Source of the DNA: Lentisphaerae bacterium GWF2_50_93 | GTDB taxonomy: Bacteria; Verrucomicrobiota; Lentisphaeria; Victivallales; GWF2-50-93 | Length of the DNA stretch: 62,042 nucleotides | Assembly: GCA_001804815.1 (NCBI GenBank) | Contig: MHBI01000096.1 | Coordinates: 1-62,042, forward strand | Direction of reading: 5' to 3' | In this document: in pieces, positions 8,267 through 17,421 of the stretch | Layout: each line of letters begins with the position of its first letter | Numbering within the stretch: position 1 is the stretch's first letter | Notes under the pieces: model-generated | What the model saw: only the letters and a program-made list of their open reading frames with translations | What the model was told of the DNA's origin: nothing | Database searches by the model: none | Program-made: the position numbers and the translations under genes

Positions 8267-9382
8267 TTATTCTAAAGCCTTTCTATAAACGTCGAGAGTG
8301 CCCTTGGTTGTCTTTTCCCAGCTCAATTCACCGGCTCTCTTAAAACCCTTTTCAATATACTCCATGCGCATGCTGGAATTCTCTGCGAAATTCGCAAGCG
8401 CCTCCGCCATGCCATTGATATCATCTGGCGGGATGCAGACCGCAGCACCCCTCGTTGTCTCAGGCAGAGCTCCGCGGTCTGAGCAGACCACCGGAGTCCC
8501 GCACACCATCGCTTCAAGCACCGGTATCCCGAATCCTTCATCAAGCGAAGGGAATAGAAACATGCCGGCAAGAGAATAGACCGCAGGCAGATCGGAAATC
8601 GGGATATATCCGGTCAGGACGACATCACCTGCAAGATCAAGTTCTTTGATAATGCGTGCCGACTCGTCGGTTCCCCAGGCGGTTCTTCCTGCCAGCACCA
8701 ACTTGTAATCCTTTGCCTTTCCCTTGAATGCGGCAAACGCCCGGATTACGCCGGCAATGTTCTTTTTGGGTTCATGATTGCAGACAGACAATACAAACTT
8801 ATCCGGCAATCCATATTTTTCTTTTACTTTCACCAGGAAACCTGCATCATCGATTTTTTTGAATACTGATGCAGGAGCAAATGGAATCACGTTTATTTTC
8901 CCGGGGCTAGTCCCGAATAACTTGACCAACTGATCTTTTACAATATTAGAAGGGACGATGACCTGCGCCGCCTGTCTGACACTCCGTCCCATCAGAGCAC
9001 GGTAATACAACTGGTTAGAAACTTTGCACAGCCTAGGCTGAAGAAGCGCGATTGCGTCATGTACAGTGACTACCGTCGGACAGTTTACCTTAAAAGGAGC
9101 AATATATCCGGGACAATGCAGCAGGTCGCACCCGATATTTTTAATCTGTCCAGGCAGTGAGAAATGTTCCCATGCTATTCTTGACAGGCGACTGCTGCCG
9201 TGAAGATCAACATAATGGCAGGAAGCATTGGGGAATAAGTAGTTGTCTTTGACCCGGCTGTTGAGGAAAACATGAAGATCGCCGCCCAGCTCCTTGGCAA
9301 GCATGGCGGCCAGAGTCGAAATCGTCACTTCCACCCCTGAAAAGTAATTCCCTAAGAGAATTGAATTATACGCAACCCGCAT
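8267..9382 (-). CDS. GT4 family glycosyltransferase
   Basis: A 371-residue GT-B enzyme. N-domain landmarks are MRVAYNSILLGNYFSGVEV and DLLHCPGYIAPFKVNCPTVV followed by TVHDAI. The C-domain has FVLSVCNHEPKKNIAGVIRA, VLTGYIPISDLPAVYSLAG and the E-x7-E motif in SLDEGFGIPVLEAMVCG. This pattern is that of mannosyl- or rhamnosyl-transferases of the WbaZ/MtfB kind; the actual sugar is unknown. It is first of the run of same-strand glycan genes going down to 562, with 31 bases to the next gene. Confidence 0.85.
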   Translation of the reverse strand: MRVAYNSILLGNYFSGVEVTISTLAAMLAKELGGDLHVFLNSRVKDNYLFPNASCHYVDLHGSSRLSRIAWEHFSLPGQIKNIGCDLLHCPGYIAPFKVNCPTVVTVHDAIALLQPRLCKVSNQLYYRALMGRSVRQAAQVIVPSNIVKDQLVKLFGTSPGKINVIPFAPASVFKKIDDAGFLVKVKEKYGLPDKFVLSVCNHEPKKNIAGVIRAFAAFKGKAKDYKLVLAGRTAWGTDESARIIKELDLAGDVVLTGYIPISDLPAVYSLAGMFLFPSLDEGFGIPVLEAMVCGTPVVCSDRGALPETTRGAAVCIPPDDINGMAEALANFAENSSMRMEYIEKGFKRAGELSWEKTTKGTLDVYRKALE

Positions 9383-9509
9383 TCAAGCCCGCCGTTGACA
9401 GCTCAGCGCTGTGTTCTTTTTTTATACCACCGAGAGGAAGTACGACAGCCCCACCCATATCACGGCATCAATCTACCATCTGAAAACAGATTTGCGAAGT
9501 TGTTCCCGC

Positions 9510-10631
9510 TCATCCTGCGGCCTGGTTGACAAGCTGCCTGCCAATAGCATTGGATCTGCGTATGATGAGTTTGGCAAGCTCATCCCCCTTCTCCTCAAGG
9601 CGGAGCCAGCGGTTGCGGGAGAGGACATATTCAGACCAATCAGCAGGAATGCATGAGCGTCCGCGCCATGCCCCAATGAGTCCGCCGGCACAGCGGCAGA
9701 CAGTATCCGCGTCGCGCCCGACCTTCGCGCAGGCAAGCATCATGGCACTGGCATCTTCTCCCTTGGTGATCAGGAACGCAGCGAGTGTCGGTCCAAGAAC
9801 TTCAGCGGAATTCCAGCTGATGCATGTCAGCTCATCCGTGAATTTCCAATGTTTCTTGTCAAGGTGCTCCAAGTCCTGGAAGGGAATGACAGGTCCGATG
9901 ATCTCCTCGTAGTACCTGCGGACAAACTCATCACAGTCCTTGCATTTCTTCGCAAGTTCGATCATGGCGGTCATCTCGCGCACCTGTTTGAAATCACGTG
10001 TAAAAGAAATTGCTGTCTCGACTATGTTTTCGACAGTCATTCCAGGAATGAAGCATGCGGATATCGCGGCGGCATAACCTGCGGCGGCGTCGCGGGGAGC
10101 CCCATGCTGGTTTACTGATGTAACGTCCGCGGCCATCAGGGCCGCCTTGTTCGGATCGCCGGCGCAGAGGAGTCCGACAGGACCTATGTACATGATTGCA
10201 TTTGTAGCGTTGGCTTCGCCGTGGCCAAGTTCGCGCTTGTTTATTTCACGCAACTGGTTCCGAAGATATGGAATGCGCTCGATCCAGTGCATCAGGTTGA
10301 GACGGTTGATTGGTTCTCCATCAGGATTGGGTATCGGCTTTTCAAACTCCTCCCACTGCTTTGCGAAAAGATGCGCATCGAGTATTCCATCGTTTGCGAG
10401 TATCGCATCTATGAGGAGGTCGGCGATCACCGTGTCATCAGTTACAGTGCCAAGCGGCAACCATCCGGCCTTGACGGCCTCGAGATCCGCGAATCCCTTG
10501 AAGTCGCCATATTCCTTGAGTATGCGCTTATAATGCACACACTCGCATGGCGCGCCAAGCGCATCTCCGACAGCAGCCCCAACAAGGCTGCCAATTACAC
10601 GATCCGAAGTGGAAATATTTATATCAGACAT
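9510..10631 (-). CDS. ADP-ribosylglycohydrolase family protein
   Basis: This 373-residue protein shows the DraG/ARH fold signatures: GSLVGAAVGDALGAP near the N-terminus, GTVTDDTVIADLLI (about residues 60-73) and GRDADTVCRCAGGLIGA (about 303-319). The paired acidic motifs hold the two Mg ions that position the ADP-ribose. The family removes ADP-ribose from proteins or related N- or O-glycosidic adducts in the cytoplasm. No ADP-ribosyltransferase is encoded nearby, so a small-molecule substrate is equally possible. It is separated from the glycosyltransferase by 127 bases containing only a weak hairpin. Confidence 0.85.
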   Translation of the reverse strand: MSDINISTSDRVIGSLVGAAVGDALGAPCECVHYKRILKEYGDFKGFADLEAVKAGWLPLGTVTDDTVIADLLIDAILANDGILDAHLFAKQWEEFEKPIPNPDGEPINRLNLMHWIERIPYLRNQLREINKRELGHGEANATNAIMYIGPVGLLCAGDPNKAALMAADVTSVNQHGAPRDAAAGYAAAISACFIPGMTVENIVETAISFTRDFKQVREMTAMIELAKKCKDCDEFVRRYYEEIIGPVIPFQDLEHLDKKHWKFTDELTCISWNSAEVLGPTLAAFLITKGEDASAMMLACAKVGRDADTVCRCAGGLIGAWRGRSCIPADWSEYVLSRNRWLRLEEKGDELAKLIIRRSNAIGRQLVNQAAG

Positions 10632-10688
10632 ATCGTAGACCTTTAGTTAATCTTGAACATCGAACACTCAATCCGCCACGGCGAAGCC

Positions 10689-10745
10689 AGTATGCCAGTT
10701 TCGCCGAAACTGGCTCAGAGGCGGTTTCGGCGAAACCGCCATACT
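10689..10745. repeat. Double-hairpin palindromic repeat
   Basis: AGTATG and CATACT ends enclose GCCAGTTTCGCCGAAACTGG with a closing C, and GGCGGTTTCGGCGAAACCGC with a closing C. It has the same architecture as 5552-5605, with different stem sequences. It lies between the ADP-ribosylglycohydrolase start and the 3' end of the SGNH gene. Confidence 0.75.
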
Positions 10746-10769
10746 TGGATGTTGGACGTTCATTCATAT

Positions 10770-12947
10770 TTACTTCACCCTAACCATCCAAGGCATGGAT
10801 TTTCCCGGCTGATTCTCAAGACGTATCACGCCATACCATCTCGTGTTCCATGGGTGTCCATCCTCCGACCACATGAGATGGGTCACCCCATTCGGGCCTT
10901 TATGGTTCCACCACAAGGAAAATCCAAGATCACCGCTCTCAGGCCATGAAGCCATCTCCATCAGCTCGTACGGAATGAACATTTCAATAAATGCTCCATA
11001 ATCTGTCTTGCTCCATTTCACAGCAAGTCCTGTTGCTTTCTTTGAAGTCTCTCCTTTTGAAACCTTGAAAGCTCCGGCCTTGTCCTTGCTTCCCGAAACC
11101 CAGTAGTAAGGTCCGGGGGTTCCGAGGAGCTCCGGTTTGCGGGTATCGAAAAACATCGTGAAGTTATCAGATTCCACAGAGCCGTTCGCCCTTATCGCGA
11201 TAAAGAGCCCCTGCCATCCGGCCCTGCTGCTCCATTTCAGCATGCATTCATCAGGACTTGCCCGTTTGTCGTCTGCACCCTTGACCCAGCGCGCCTGGCA
11301 CGGTTCACCGACCACAGAGAATTTATTTTCGGTCCATTCCTTGTCCTCGCCGTCTACGACAGCCTCGCCTTTCAGCGCTGATGAATATCTGCAGAATGCG
11401 AGTTCCGCAACTGCCCATCCATTGTCAACTTTACGGATCAGCGGAATCCTGCCGTTGTCCTGGTTTGCAGGGAAATCAACTTCAACTTTATCGCCATTGT
11501 CAAGCCTGACCTGGACTTTCGGATTTTCTGCAACCATGCGCTCGCGTATGAACGTGGAAGTTCCGAATGGAGCTGGAATACCGAACGCATGAGTTTTCCC
11601 CTCCGAAAATATCAACGTGGAGATTATCGGATTTCCAGGGGCCAGACAGGTGTTCGCGGGATATTTCAGGAGATCCTCAGGCTTCAGCGCCTTTGGCCAG
11701 TCAATCTTGAATTCAGCGGATTCTCCGGGTTTCAGATTGTATTCCCCGGAACCTTGGAGAACAACCGGTTCGCATTCCAGCCGTGGATAGACGGCAAGCC
11801 GTCCGGTCATATTCTTGCCAGAACGATTAGTCATTGCAACCTTGCTGTTCACTCCGGAATCCATCCAGGCGCTTACAGCTTTCATTTCCAGAAGCTCGGA
11901 AGTCTTCATACATGCTATCGAATTATATACGGCTTTCGCGATCATGAGATGCCCAAGCGCGTTCGGATGGATCGTATCGCCTTTTCCGTCCGTCTCGATC
12001 ATCGAGGAAAACTGCTTTGAATAAGAAGGCGGATACAGCGGCCACATCTTTATGGCGGACTCCTCGATTGTTGCGCCTCCATCACCCCAGACAGCATTGA
12101 ATGTCTCAGCGCATGGGATTTTCAGCTTGTCAGCCAGCAGCTTGACAGATTCCGCAAATCCAACCGTGCGGAAAGCATATTCCGGAGGATTCGGATCAGG
12201 TCTTGCATCATCCTTCTTCACAGGAATGTCGATGTGCGGCGTAGGCTGCAGGAAGACAGTGTCCGAACCGCATTCGTCTGCAAGGTGCTTGGCGAGCCAC
12301 TCGTACTGCTCAAGGAATCCGTCAAGCGAGCAACCGCATATCTGGTCGTTCAGGCCATACATGATCATTGCAAAATCAGGTTTGAGAGCAACAGCATCCT
12401 CCTTGAAATTCCTCACTGAAGCATCGATGGAGCGTCCAGGATATGAACGGTCGACAACGGTAATGTTCTTGTTTCCTGTCGTCCTTGAGAGCATCGCCGC
12501 CAGCATGTTCTCGAAGTCGCCGGTATTGGTAACCGAATCGCCCATCGCCAGGATCTTGATGGGTTCGCCCTTGAGAATTTTATCAGCTGCTCGTGGAAGA
12601 CAGCGGCGCAGCACATCCGGATCCAATTTAGGTGGTGGTGCAATCACCAGAAACCTGATGTCGGACTTCGCATCATTCTTCAAGGTCAGGACATGGATTC
12701 CCTCAGCGAGAGGCTTCAACTGGATTTTCCCGTCCTTGACCGTTGTCTTGCCGTTCTCCGACGGCCCCCATCCTCCGCGGGTGATGGTCTTCAGCTCATA
12801 TTCGGCTTCGCCATCAGGTGCCTTACACGGGATCTCCGCAAGCTCATCAGTGAAGAAGTATTTGACTGGAAGAGATTCCTTTGGACCGCCAAGCAAAGAA
12901 ACGGCAATAAACGCAAAACACAGGAAGACAACAATCTTGGATTTCAT
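10770..12947 (-). CDS. Secreted SGNH/GDSL hydrolase with C-terminal sugar-binding domain
   Basis: A signal peptide (MKSKIVVFLCFAFIAVSLLG) precedes an Ig-like N-terminal part. The SGNH esterase domain runs from about residue 125 to 350: nucleophile block LAMGDSVTNTGDFEN, oxyanion block YGLNDQICG and catalytic DTIHPNALGH. After a linker, the C-terminal ~200 residues (VVDGEDKEWTENKFSV ... LFIAIRANGSVESDNFTMFF) resemble CBM9-like modules also found in the giant propeller proteins at 40-53 kb. Likely role: deacylation of an extracellular polysaccharide. A GTG two codons upstream (12953) is an alternative start. It is 97 bases downstream of GRE A on the same strand. Confidence 0.8.
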   Translation of the reverse strand: MKSKIVVFLCFAFIAVSLLGGPKESLPVKYFFTDELAEIPCKAPDGEAEYELKTITRGGWGPSENGKTTVKDGKIQLKPLAEGIHVLTLKNDAKSDIRFLVIAPPPKLDPDVLRRCLPRAADKILKGEPIKILAMGDSVTNTGDFENMLAAMLSRTTGNKNITVVDRSYPGRSIDASVRNFKEDAVALKPDFAMIMYGLNDQICGCSLDGFLEQYEWLAKHLADECGSDTVFLQPTPHIDIPVKKDDARPDPNPPEYAFRTVGFAESVKLLADKLKIPCAETFNAVWGDGGATIEESAIKMWPLYPPSYSKQFSSMIETDGKGDTIHPNALGHLMIAKAVYNSIACMKTSELLEMKAVSAWMDSGVNSKVAMTNRSGKNMTGRLAVYPRLECEPVVLQGSGEYNLKPGESAEFKIDWPKALKPEDLLKYPANTCLAPGNPIISTLIFSEGKTHAFGIPAPFGTSTFIRERMVAENPKVQVRLDNGDKVEVDFPANQDNGRIPLIRKVDNGWAVAELAFCRYSSALKGEAVVDGEDKEWTENKFSVVGEPCQARWVKGADDKRASPDECMLKWSSRAGWQGLFIAIRANGSVESDNFTMFFDTRKPELLGTPGPYYWVSGSKDKAGAFKVSKGETSKKATGLAVKWSKTDYGAFIEMFIPYELMEMASWPESGDLGFSLWWNHKGPNGVTHLMWSEDGHPWNTRWYGVIRLENQPGKSMPWMVRVK

Positions 12948-13044
12948 ATTCACCGCATAGTTAATTTTACATTATACTTTACAAATAGCACCTTATGCTA
13001 TAAAGTGAAATAACCTGCTGCATTTTCTGCTGACTTTCCAAATC

Positions 13045-15303
13045 TCAGGCAAAAACATTCCTCCTTATAATCTCGTCCTGCACGTCCTTCTCCAAGGCGA
13101 TGAATTTCGCCGACAGGCCGCTTATCCTGACAACGAGATCCCTGTGCTGTTCGGGATGCAGCTGGGCATCCTTCAGCTGTTTGACATCCACGCAGTTGCA
13201 CTGCATGGTCGGAGCCTTGATCTTCCCGAATGCCATGACCACCGAACTCAGCGTGTCAACGTCCATCCTCCCCAGAGGAAGCTGCACGTCCAGGACGGAA
13301 TTACCCGGGAACCATGAGAAATCGATTTTTTCAAGCGACATGATCATGTCCGTGAGCGATGAGGCAGGGCTGATCCTTCCCGGCGAAATCCCCTGTGAAT
13401 ACATGTCTCCGTTGCGCCTGCCGTCAGGAGTTGCCAGAGTATCCTTCGCGATCCTTACATATGAATAGTAGACGAAGAAGCTTGGCTGGAACTTTCCTCC
13501 TCTGGAATTCACAAGCTTGTCGGAAATTATCCTGAGATCCTCGGCAAACTGTCCGGCGAACCTGTCGACTTCGGGATTGTTATGTCCGTACTTGGGCAGT
13601 CCCGCGAACCGCATCCTGAGCTTTTCATGTCCTTCCCAGTTCCTGCGCAGCACAGATGCAAGCTCCATGGGGCTGATCCATTTCCCATCAAAACATGCCT
13701 GCTTGATCGCGTACAGGGAATCCACTATTGTCCCGAATCCGACAAGACTCAAACCAGACGGATTGTATCTCGCCCCTCCGGCGCTGTAATCCTTCCGGTT
13801 TTCAATGCATCCATAAAGTGTCGACGAGAAGAAAGGACAGGGATTCACCTGAGGCCATGGAGCTCCCGCTTCACGCCTCAGCTCCGCGCCGTGCACTATG
13901 AATTCAGCGGTCGTCTTCATGAATCGCGCATAGCACTCGCCGAAATTACCGCTGCTTAGGATTTCAGCTGGCTTTATAGAGAATCTGGAAAAAGAATCCT
14001 GAAGCTCATCGTGATCATGTATGCAGAAATCGAGAATCCGCGGCATGTTGAAATAATAGTACGCCCCCTCGGAATGCTCGCATCCTTCGACGACGGTTTC
14101 CTGGCATCCCCCTGCCCCGTACAGGTTGCAGTCCTCGCGCCTCTTCCCGGCCTTGACATTCGCTTCGATAAGCGAATCGTCGTTCAGGAAGGCGAAGACG
14201 TTATGCCCCGCCAGCACCTGCCGTGACAATTCCCGTATGTATCGGGGGTCGGAGTTCCTGCCGAAACGGCAGTTCAATTTCGGGTTCACGTAATTGCATT
14301 TTGAATGTGCCTCCAGGAATATCTCCGTCACTTCATTATATATGGGCCTGCCTTCCCTGTCGCAGCCGCCAAGGGTGAGGGTTGTCGACGTCTCCGGCCA
14401 CTTTACGTTTTCAATGTCAAACTTGATGTCGGTAGGCATCATCCATATCCCGGCAAGCTCAACAGCCTCCTCCCGGGTGATCCTGGATTTTCTCAAATCA
14501 TCTTCATAGAGCTTGAGAAGCACCCTGTCAGGATGTCCGAGTATTGATATGCCTATGCCCTCGATGCTCGCCGTGACCTCACGCAGAAACCAAAGGGCTG
14601 CAAGACCTTCATAAAATGTTTTTGGCGGATGTTCAGGAACCCGGACTGCGGTTTCAGCGATAAGTGAAAGATATCTCCTTTCCTTTTCACCTCCTGCGGC
14701 AGGCAGCATCTTCCTTGCCTTATCGGAAAACTTCTTCGATATGCTGATGACCGCTCTCATGCTCCTGATGGACGCATCGATGAAATTCCGTTCGGAATCG
14801 CTCCTGCATCCGCGTCGGCCCTCAAGCACCTCATCGATGATTCCCGCCAGCCCTTTCTCCAGCACCTTCGTATATCCCAGGCTGTGATGGTCAGAATCCA
14901 CGCAATGGCTGAACCAATCAATTGCGCATTGAGACCTGAGTCCGAGCATCCTGAACTTTTCAGGATTATTCTTCTCGAACAGATGATGGTATTTCCTGAA
15001 CATCCATGAGCCAACGTTGAACTGTTCCGGAGTTCCCCAGTTTGGCGCGGCCCTGACGCCCATTTCAAAATAGAACGGGCTTTGCGGGAAGATCACAGGC
15101 TCGAACTTTTCGGCGATCGTCTCGTGCAGTTCTGCCTTTATGAGATTCGGATCAGTATCAGGATTTTTCTTTACGAACTCATCCATCCTCTTCTCTATAT
15201 CCAGTGAAATTCCGAAGTTCGTCCAGTCCGGAGTTCCATCTTCCTTATACTTCGGCCATTTGCCCTTATTATATTCGATCATCTGTTTCTTGAGTTCTTC
15301 CAT
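13045..15303 (-). CDS. Glycyl radical enzyme A (dehydratase/lyase type)
   Basis: A 752-residue member of the pyruvate formate-lyase superfamily. The thiyl-radical cysteine lies in YGAGGCQETVVEGCEHSEGA (Cys about 397) with the C-x-E pattern of eliminases rather than the adjacent Cys-Cys of PFL. The glycyl radical loop is DLVVRISGLSAKF, with the radical glycine at about residue 729. C-x-E enzymes of this kind (glycerol/propanediol dehydratase, choline lyase, hydroxyproline dehydratase) remove a leaving group next to a radical centre; this substrate cannot be predicted. GAGGG lies nine bases before the ATG. An AraC regulator is divergent. No activase is adjacent; the only intact one is at 22.4 kb, with a broken copy at 18.4 kb. 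Confidence 0.88.
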   Translation of the reverse strand: MEELKKQMIEYNKGKWPKYKEDGTPDWTNFGISLDIEKRMDEFVKKNPDTDPNLIKAELHETIAEKFEPVIFPQSPFYFEMGVRAAPNWGTPEQFNVGSWMFRKYHHLFEKNNPEKFRMLGLRSQCAIDWFSHCVDSDHHSLGYTKVLEKGLAGIIDEVLEGRRGCRSDSERNFIDASIRSMRAVISISKKFSDKARKMLPAAGGEKERRYLSLIAETAVRVPEHPPKTFYEGLAALWFLREVTASIEGIGISILGHPDRVLLKLYEDDLRKSRITREEAVELAGIWMMPTDIKFDIENVKWPETSTTLTLGGCDREGRPIYNEVTEIFLEAHSKCNYVNPKLNCRFGRNSDPRYIRELSRQVLAGHNVFAFLNDDSLIEANVKAGKRREDCNLYGAGGCQETVVEGCEHSEGAYYYFNMPRILDFCIHDHDELQDSFSRFSIKPAEILSSGNFGECYARFMKTTAEFIVHGAELRREAGAPWPQVNPCPFFSSTLYGCIENRKDYSAGGARYNPSGLSLVGFGTIVDSLYAIKQACFDGKWISPMELASVLRRNWEGHEKLRMRFAGLPKYGHNNPEVDRFAGQFAEDLRIISDKLVNSRGGKFQPSFFVYYSYVRIAKDTLATPDGRRNGDMYSQGISPGRISPASSLTDMIMSLEKIDFSWFPGNSVLDVQLPLGRMDVDTLSSVVMAFGKIKAPTMQCNCVDVKQLKDAQLHPEQHRDLVVRISGLSAKFIALEKDVQDEIIRRNVFA

Positions 15304-15352
15304 TCCGATATCCCTCTTGTGTCTTCTTTTAATATTTCTATGTTTTTAGCGC

Positions 15353-15479
15353 ATGCAAAACCCGAAACTCGAAGCACGAAATACGAAACAAATTAGAAAT
15401 TCGACGTTTCAATATTTCAAACATTTAAATTTCATGTTTTATTGTTTCGGATTTCGATATTCGGATTTCGAGTTTGCAT
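15353..15479. repeat. Long imperfect palindrome between GRE A and its AraC regulator
   Basis: The left arm (15353-15391, built of repeated CGAAA units) is answered by an imperfect inverse right arm (15441-15479, TTTCG units). The AT-rich centre reads ATTTCAAACATTTAAATTTC. It fills most of the divergent promoter region between the two genes, so it could carry promoter elements, but no clear -35/-10 pair stands out. Confidence 0.6.
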
Positions 15480-15595
15480 TGCACGCCTCAAGTCCATATT
15501 TGTATCATTTCTTATCTTATCCTACTTTCCAATATTACTAATATCAATGGTATTAACGGTTGAGTTTTGTTTCCCAGAAGGTATATTATTGTTTC

Positions 15596-16417
15596 ATGAA
15601 AGACAAGAACATCCCAAGACTATGGTTCCTGCCCGATGCACCTGCCGGAGCTTCGCTGTGGCTGAAAATGGCCGGACATCTTACCGGCTACGGGGAATCA
15701 CACTACCATTTCCGTCCAGACTACTTCTGCCCGCATGTGGTCACGAAAGGATCAGGAACGGTCATCGCGAACGGAGAAGAAGCCAGAGTTTCCCCAGGCG
15801 ACATGTTCACGCTCTGGCCTGGCGTTGAAATTGAATACCACGAGGATCCCGGCGACAACTGGGAATACTTCTATGCCCATCTTACCGGAGAAGGATGTCC
15901 GGAATACATGGAATCCTGCGGATTCAGCAGCAGGAAACTATGGTTCCGTCCGCGCCATCCCGGAAAAGCAATGAAGGTCTTTTCGCAGATATACGATCTG
16001 CACAGGAAGCAGGTTCCTGGAGACGAATACCGGGTACTCTCCCTCCTTTACACCCTCCCGGAAATATGCCCGCTGGAACACGGCAGGAATAAATCAAGGA
16101 GCAAGGATGTCTTTGCAAAGGCGGTGGCGGTAATTGATTCCCAGATCTCATCGGCAATAAACGTCAGCCGGCTCTGCGAGATCCTCAATATCAGCAGGAT
16201 CACCCTCTTCAGGGTTTTCACCTCGGAGACCGGACTCTCCCCGATTGAATATATTACACAGCAGAGGATGCGGAAGGCTGAAGAGCTTCTCAAGAATTCG
16301 GATTTCAATATTGCGAACATCGCTAAAATGAGCGGTTTCTCCTCGGACAAGTATTTCATGAAGCGATTCAGGGAGCTCAAGGGGACAACTCCGAACACCT
16401 TCAGGAAGAAAAGCTGA
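15596..16417 (+). CDS. AraC family regulator with cupin sensor domain
   Basis: About 273 residues. The N-terminal part (HYHFRPDYFCPHVVTKGSGT, ARVSPGDMFTLWPG) is the cupin-type AraC ligand-binding domain. The C-terminal ~100 residues carry two helix-turn-helix motifs: INVSRLCEILNISRITLFRV and NIANIAKMSGFSSDKYFMKR, followed by FRELKGTTPNTFRKK. It is divergent from GRE A across 292 bases, the usual arrangement for a local activator responding to the GRE substrate or product. ATG 15596 is chosen; an in-frame TTG at 15560 is possible but less conserved. Confidence 0.9.
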   Translation: MKDKNIPRLWFLPDAPAGASLWLKMAGHLTGYGESHYHFRPDYFCPHVVTKGSGTVIANGEEARVSPGDMFTLWPGVEIEYHEDPGDNWEYFYAHLTGEGCPEYMESCGFSSRKLWFRPRHPGKAMKVFSQIYDLHRKQVPGDEYRVLSLLYTLPEICPLEHGRNKSRSKDVFAKAVAVIDSQISSAINVSRLCEILNISRITLFRVFTSETGLSPIEYITQQRMRKAEELLKNSDFNIANIAKMSGFSSDKYFMKRFRELKGTTPNTFRKKS

Positions 16418-16538
16418 ACTGGCCCTTGGTGAAGCAGACATCCCTATTTGGATGAGTGTCCGTGTCTTCCGGATCGCCGGCCCTGGTCACCTATGGAGAC
16501 TGCCGGACTTAGAAATGAGCGTGACTCTAAGTATTATT

Positions 16539-16615
16539 GTTCGTAGTTAACGCATTCTTGCGTGTCCTCCTACTTTTTTAACACCACAGCCAATAATGGC
16601 TTAACTACCAAACAA
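16539..16615. repeat. GTAGTTAA-family repeat in a gene-poor 418-bp stretch
   Basis: TTCGTAGTTAACGCATTCTT is followed after about 40 bases by the opposing GCCAATAATGGCTTAACTAC. The surrounding 16418-16835 holds no convincing gene. Besides this repeat it contains CCTTGCCGGCAAG and an inverted repeat GTAATTTCCTG-caaaa-CAGGAATTAC (about 16781-16807) shortly before the next gene. Confidence 0.65.
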
Positions 16616-16835
16616 TTATGAAAAAACTTAAGTCCGACAGGCTCCTACGGCGGGTAAACACCTTGCCGGCAAGCCTTTCACTAATGTAACACAGGCTTCC
16701 AGCATGTTCGCCTTAAGAAACTTGTCGCCTCATGTCAGATCGCCGACACTTATTCAACTTGACTTTCACAGTTTACAACAGTAATTTCCTGCAAAACAGG
16801 AATTACATCTAATCATAGTTGGCCGACAAGAAAGA

Positions 16836-17384
16836 ATGAAGAGTCCATACATCAACTCAGAAGGTGGCCCGATACTCATAGGCGATTGTGAGCGCGTAAA
16901 ACTCTGGCGCGGTGCCGCCGAAGACGGCGAGGACTATCGGAAACTATGCGACTACTTGGCTAATTCCAGGATCGCTCCTATCGACAGCAACTTGATCGCG
17001 TGGGATTTCGGGGCAGGTACGGCAGAATTATTGGTGGCCGCGAACAGCATCTCAATAATTCAATTCTGGACCGACGAAGGAATGGACTCAGACGAATTGC
17101 AAAAGATTGATGACTTCATTCCATTTCAATTTGCGGGCCTGCAACTGCAAATTCCATCCCACACGATGATTCTTCTTTGGGCTCCAGAAGACGGGCGGCT
17201 GATAAAGGGTTTTCACAGTGACGCTGGCGATCCAGAGGGCGATTTCAGCATGGGCGGTGTTGTTCACTTTGAAAAAGTATCATCTTCATTGTTCGATGTT
17301 ATGTGTTTCGATGGCGAAATCGCGGGACAGCCATGCCGAGCATTGAAAGCGATCGGCCGACCAGTCATCGGAGGTGACGCCTAA
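16836..17384 (+). CDS. Imm21-like immunity protein, orphan
   Basis: A 182-residue soluble protein without signal or membrane segments. The opening YINSEGGPILIGDCERVKLW followed by RGAAEDGEDYRKLCDYL resembles the start of Imm21-type polymorphic-toxin immunity proteins (aromatic-x-S-x-GGP ... W-x-G ... DY-x2-C). This is recalled similarity, not a search result. No toxin, Rhs or secretion gene is near, so it would be an orphan, as such genes often are when exchanged between strains. It is the only plus-strand gene between the AraC gene and the isomerase-like gene, with repeats upstream. The stop is followed by ACGCCT-aaacc-AGGCGT, a small hairpin. Confidence 0.5.
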   Translation: MKSPYINSEGGPILIGDCERVKLWRGAAEDGEDYRKLCDYLANSRIAPIDSNLIAWDFGAGTAELLVAANSISIIQFWTDEGMDSDELQKIDDFIPFQFAGLQLQIPSHTMILLWAPEDGRLIKGFHSDAGDPEGDFSMGGVVHFEKVSSSLFDVMCFDGEIAGQPCRALKAIGRPVIGGDA

Positions 17385-17421
17385 ACCAGGCGTACCTCAA
17401 TGATGTCGGCAGATGCGATTT

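Noticed and set aside
9383..9509. Rho-independent terminator (ACAGC/GCTGT followed by T run)
   Set aside because: The stem is only five base pairs and the T run is on the plus strand, while both flanking genes are on the minus strand.
12052..12960. A 302-codon plus-strand frame
   Set aside because: It is antisense to the SGNH hydrolase gene, whose catalytic blocks are clear; the frame is Ser/Arg-rich and repeat-like, typical of a shadow.
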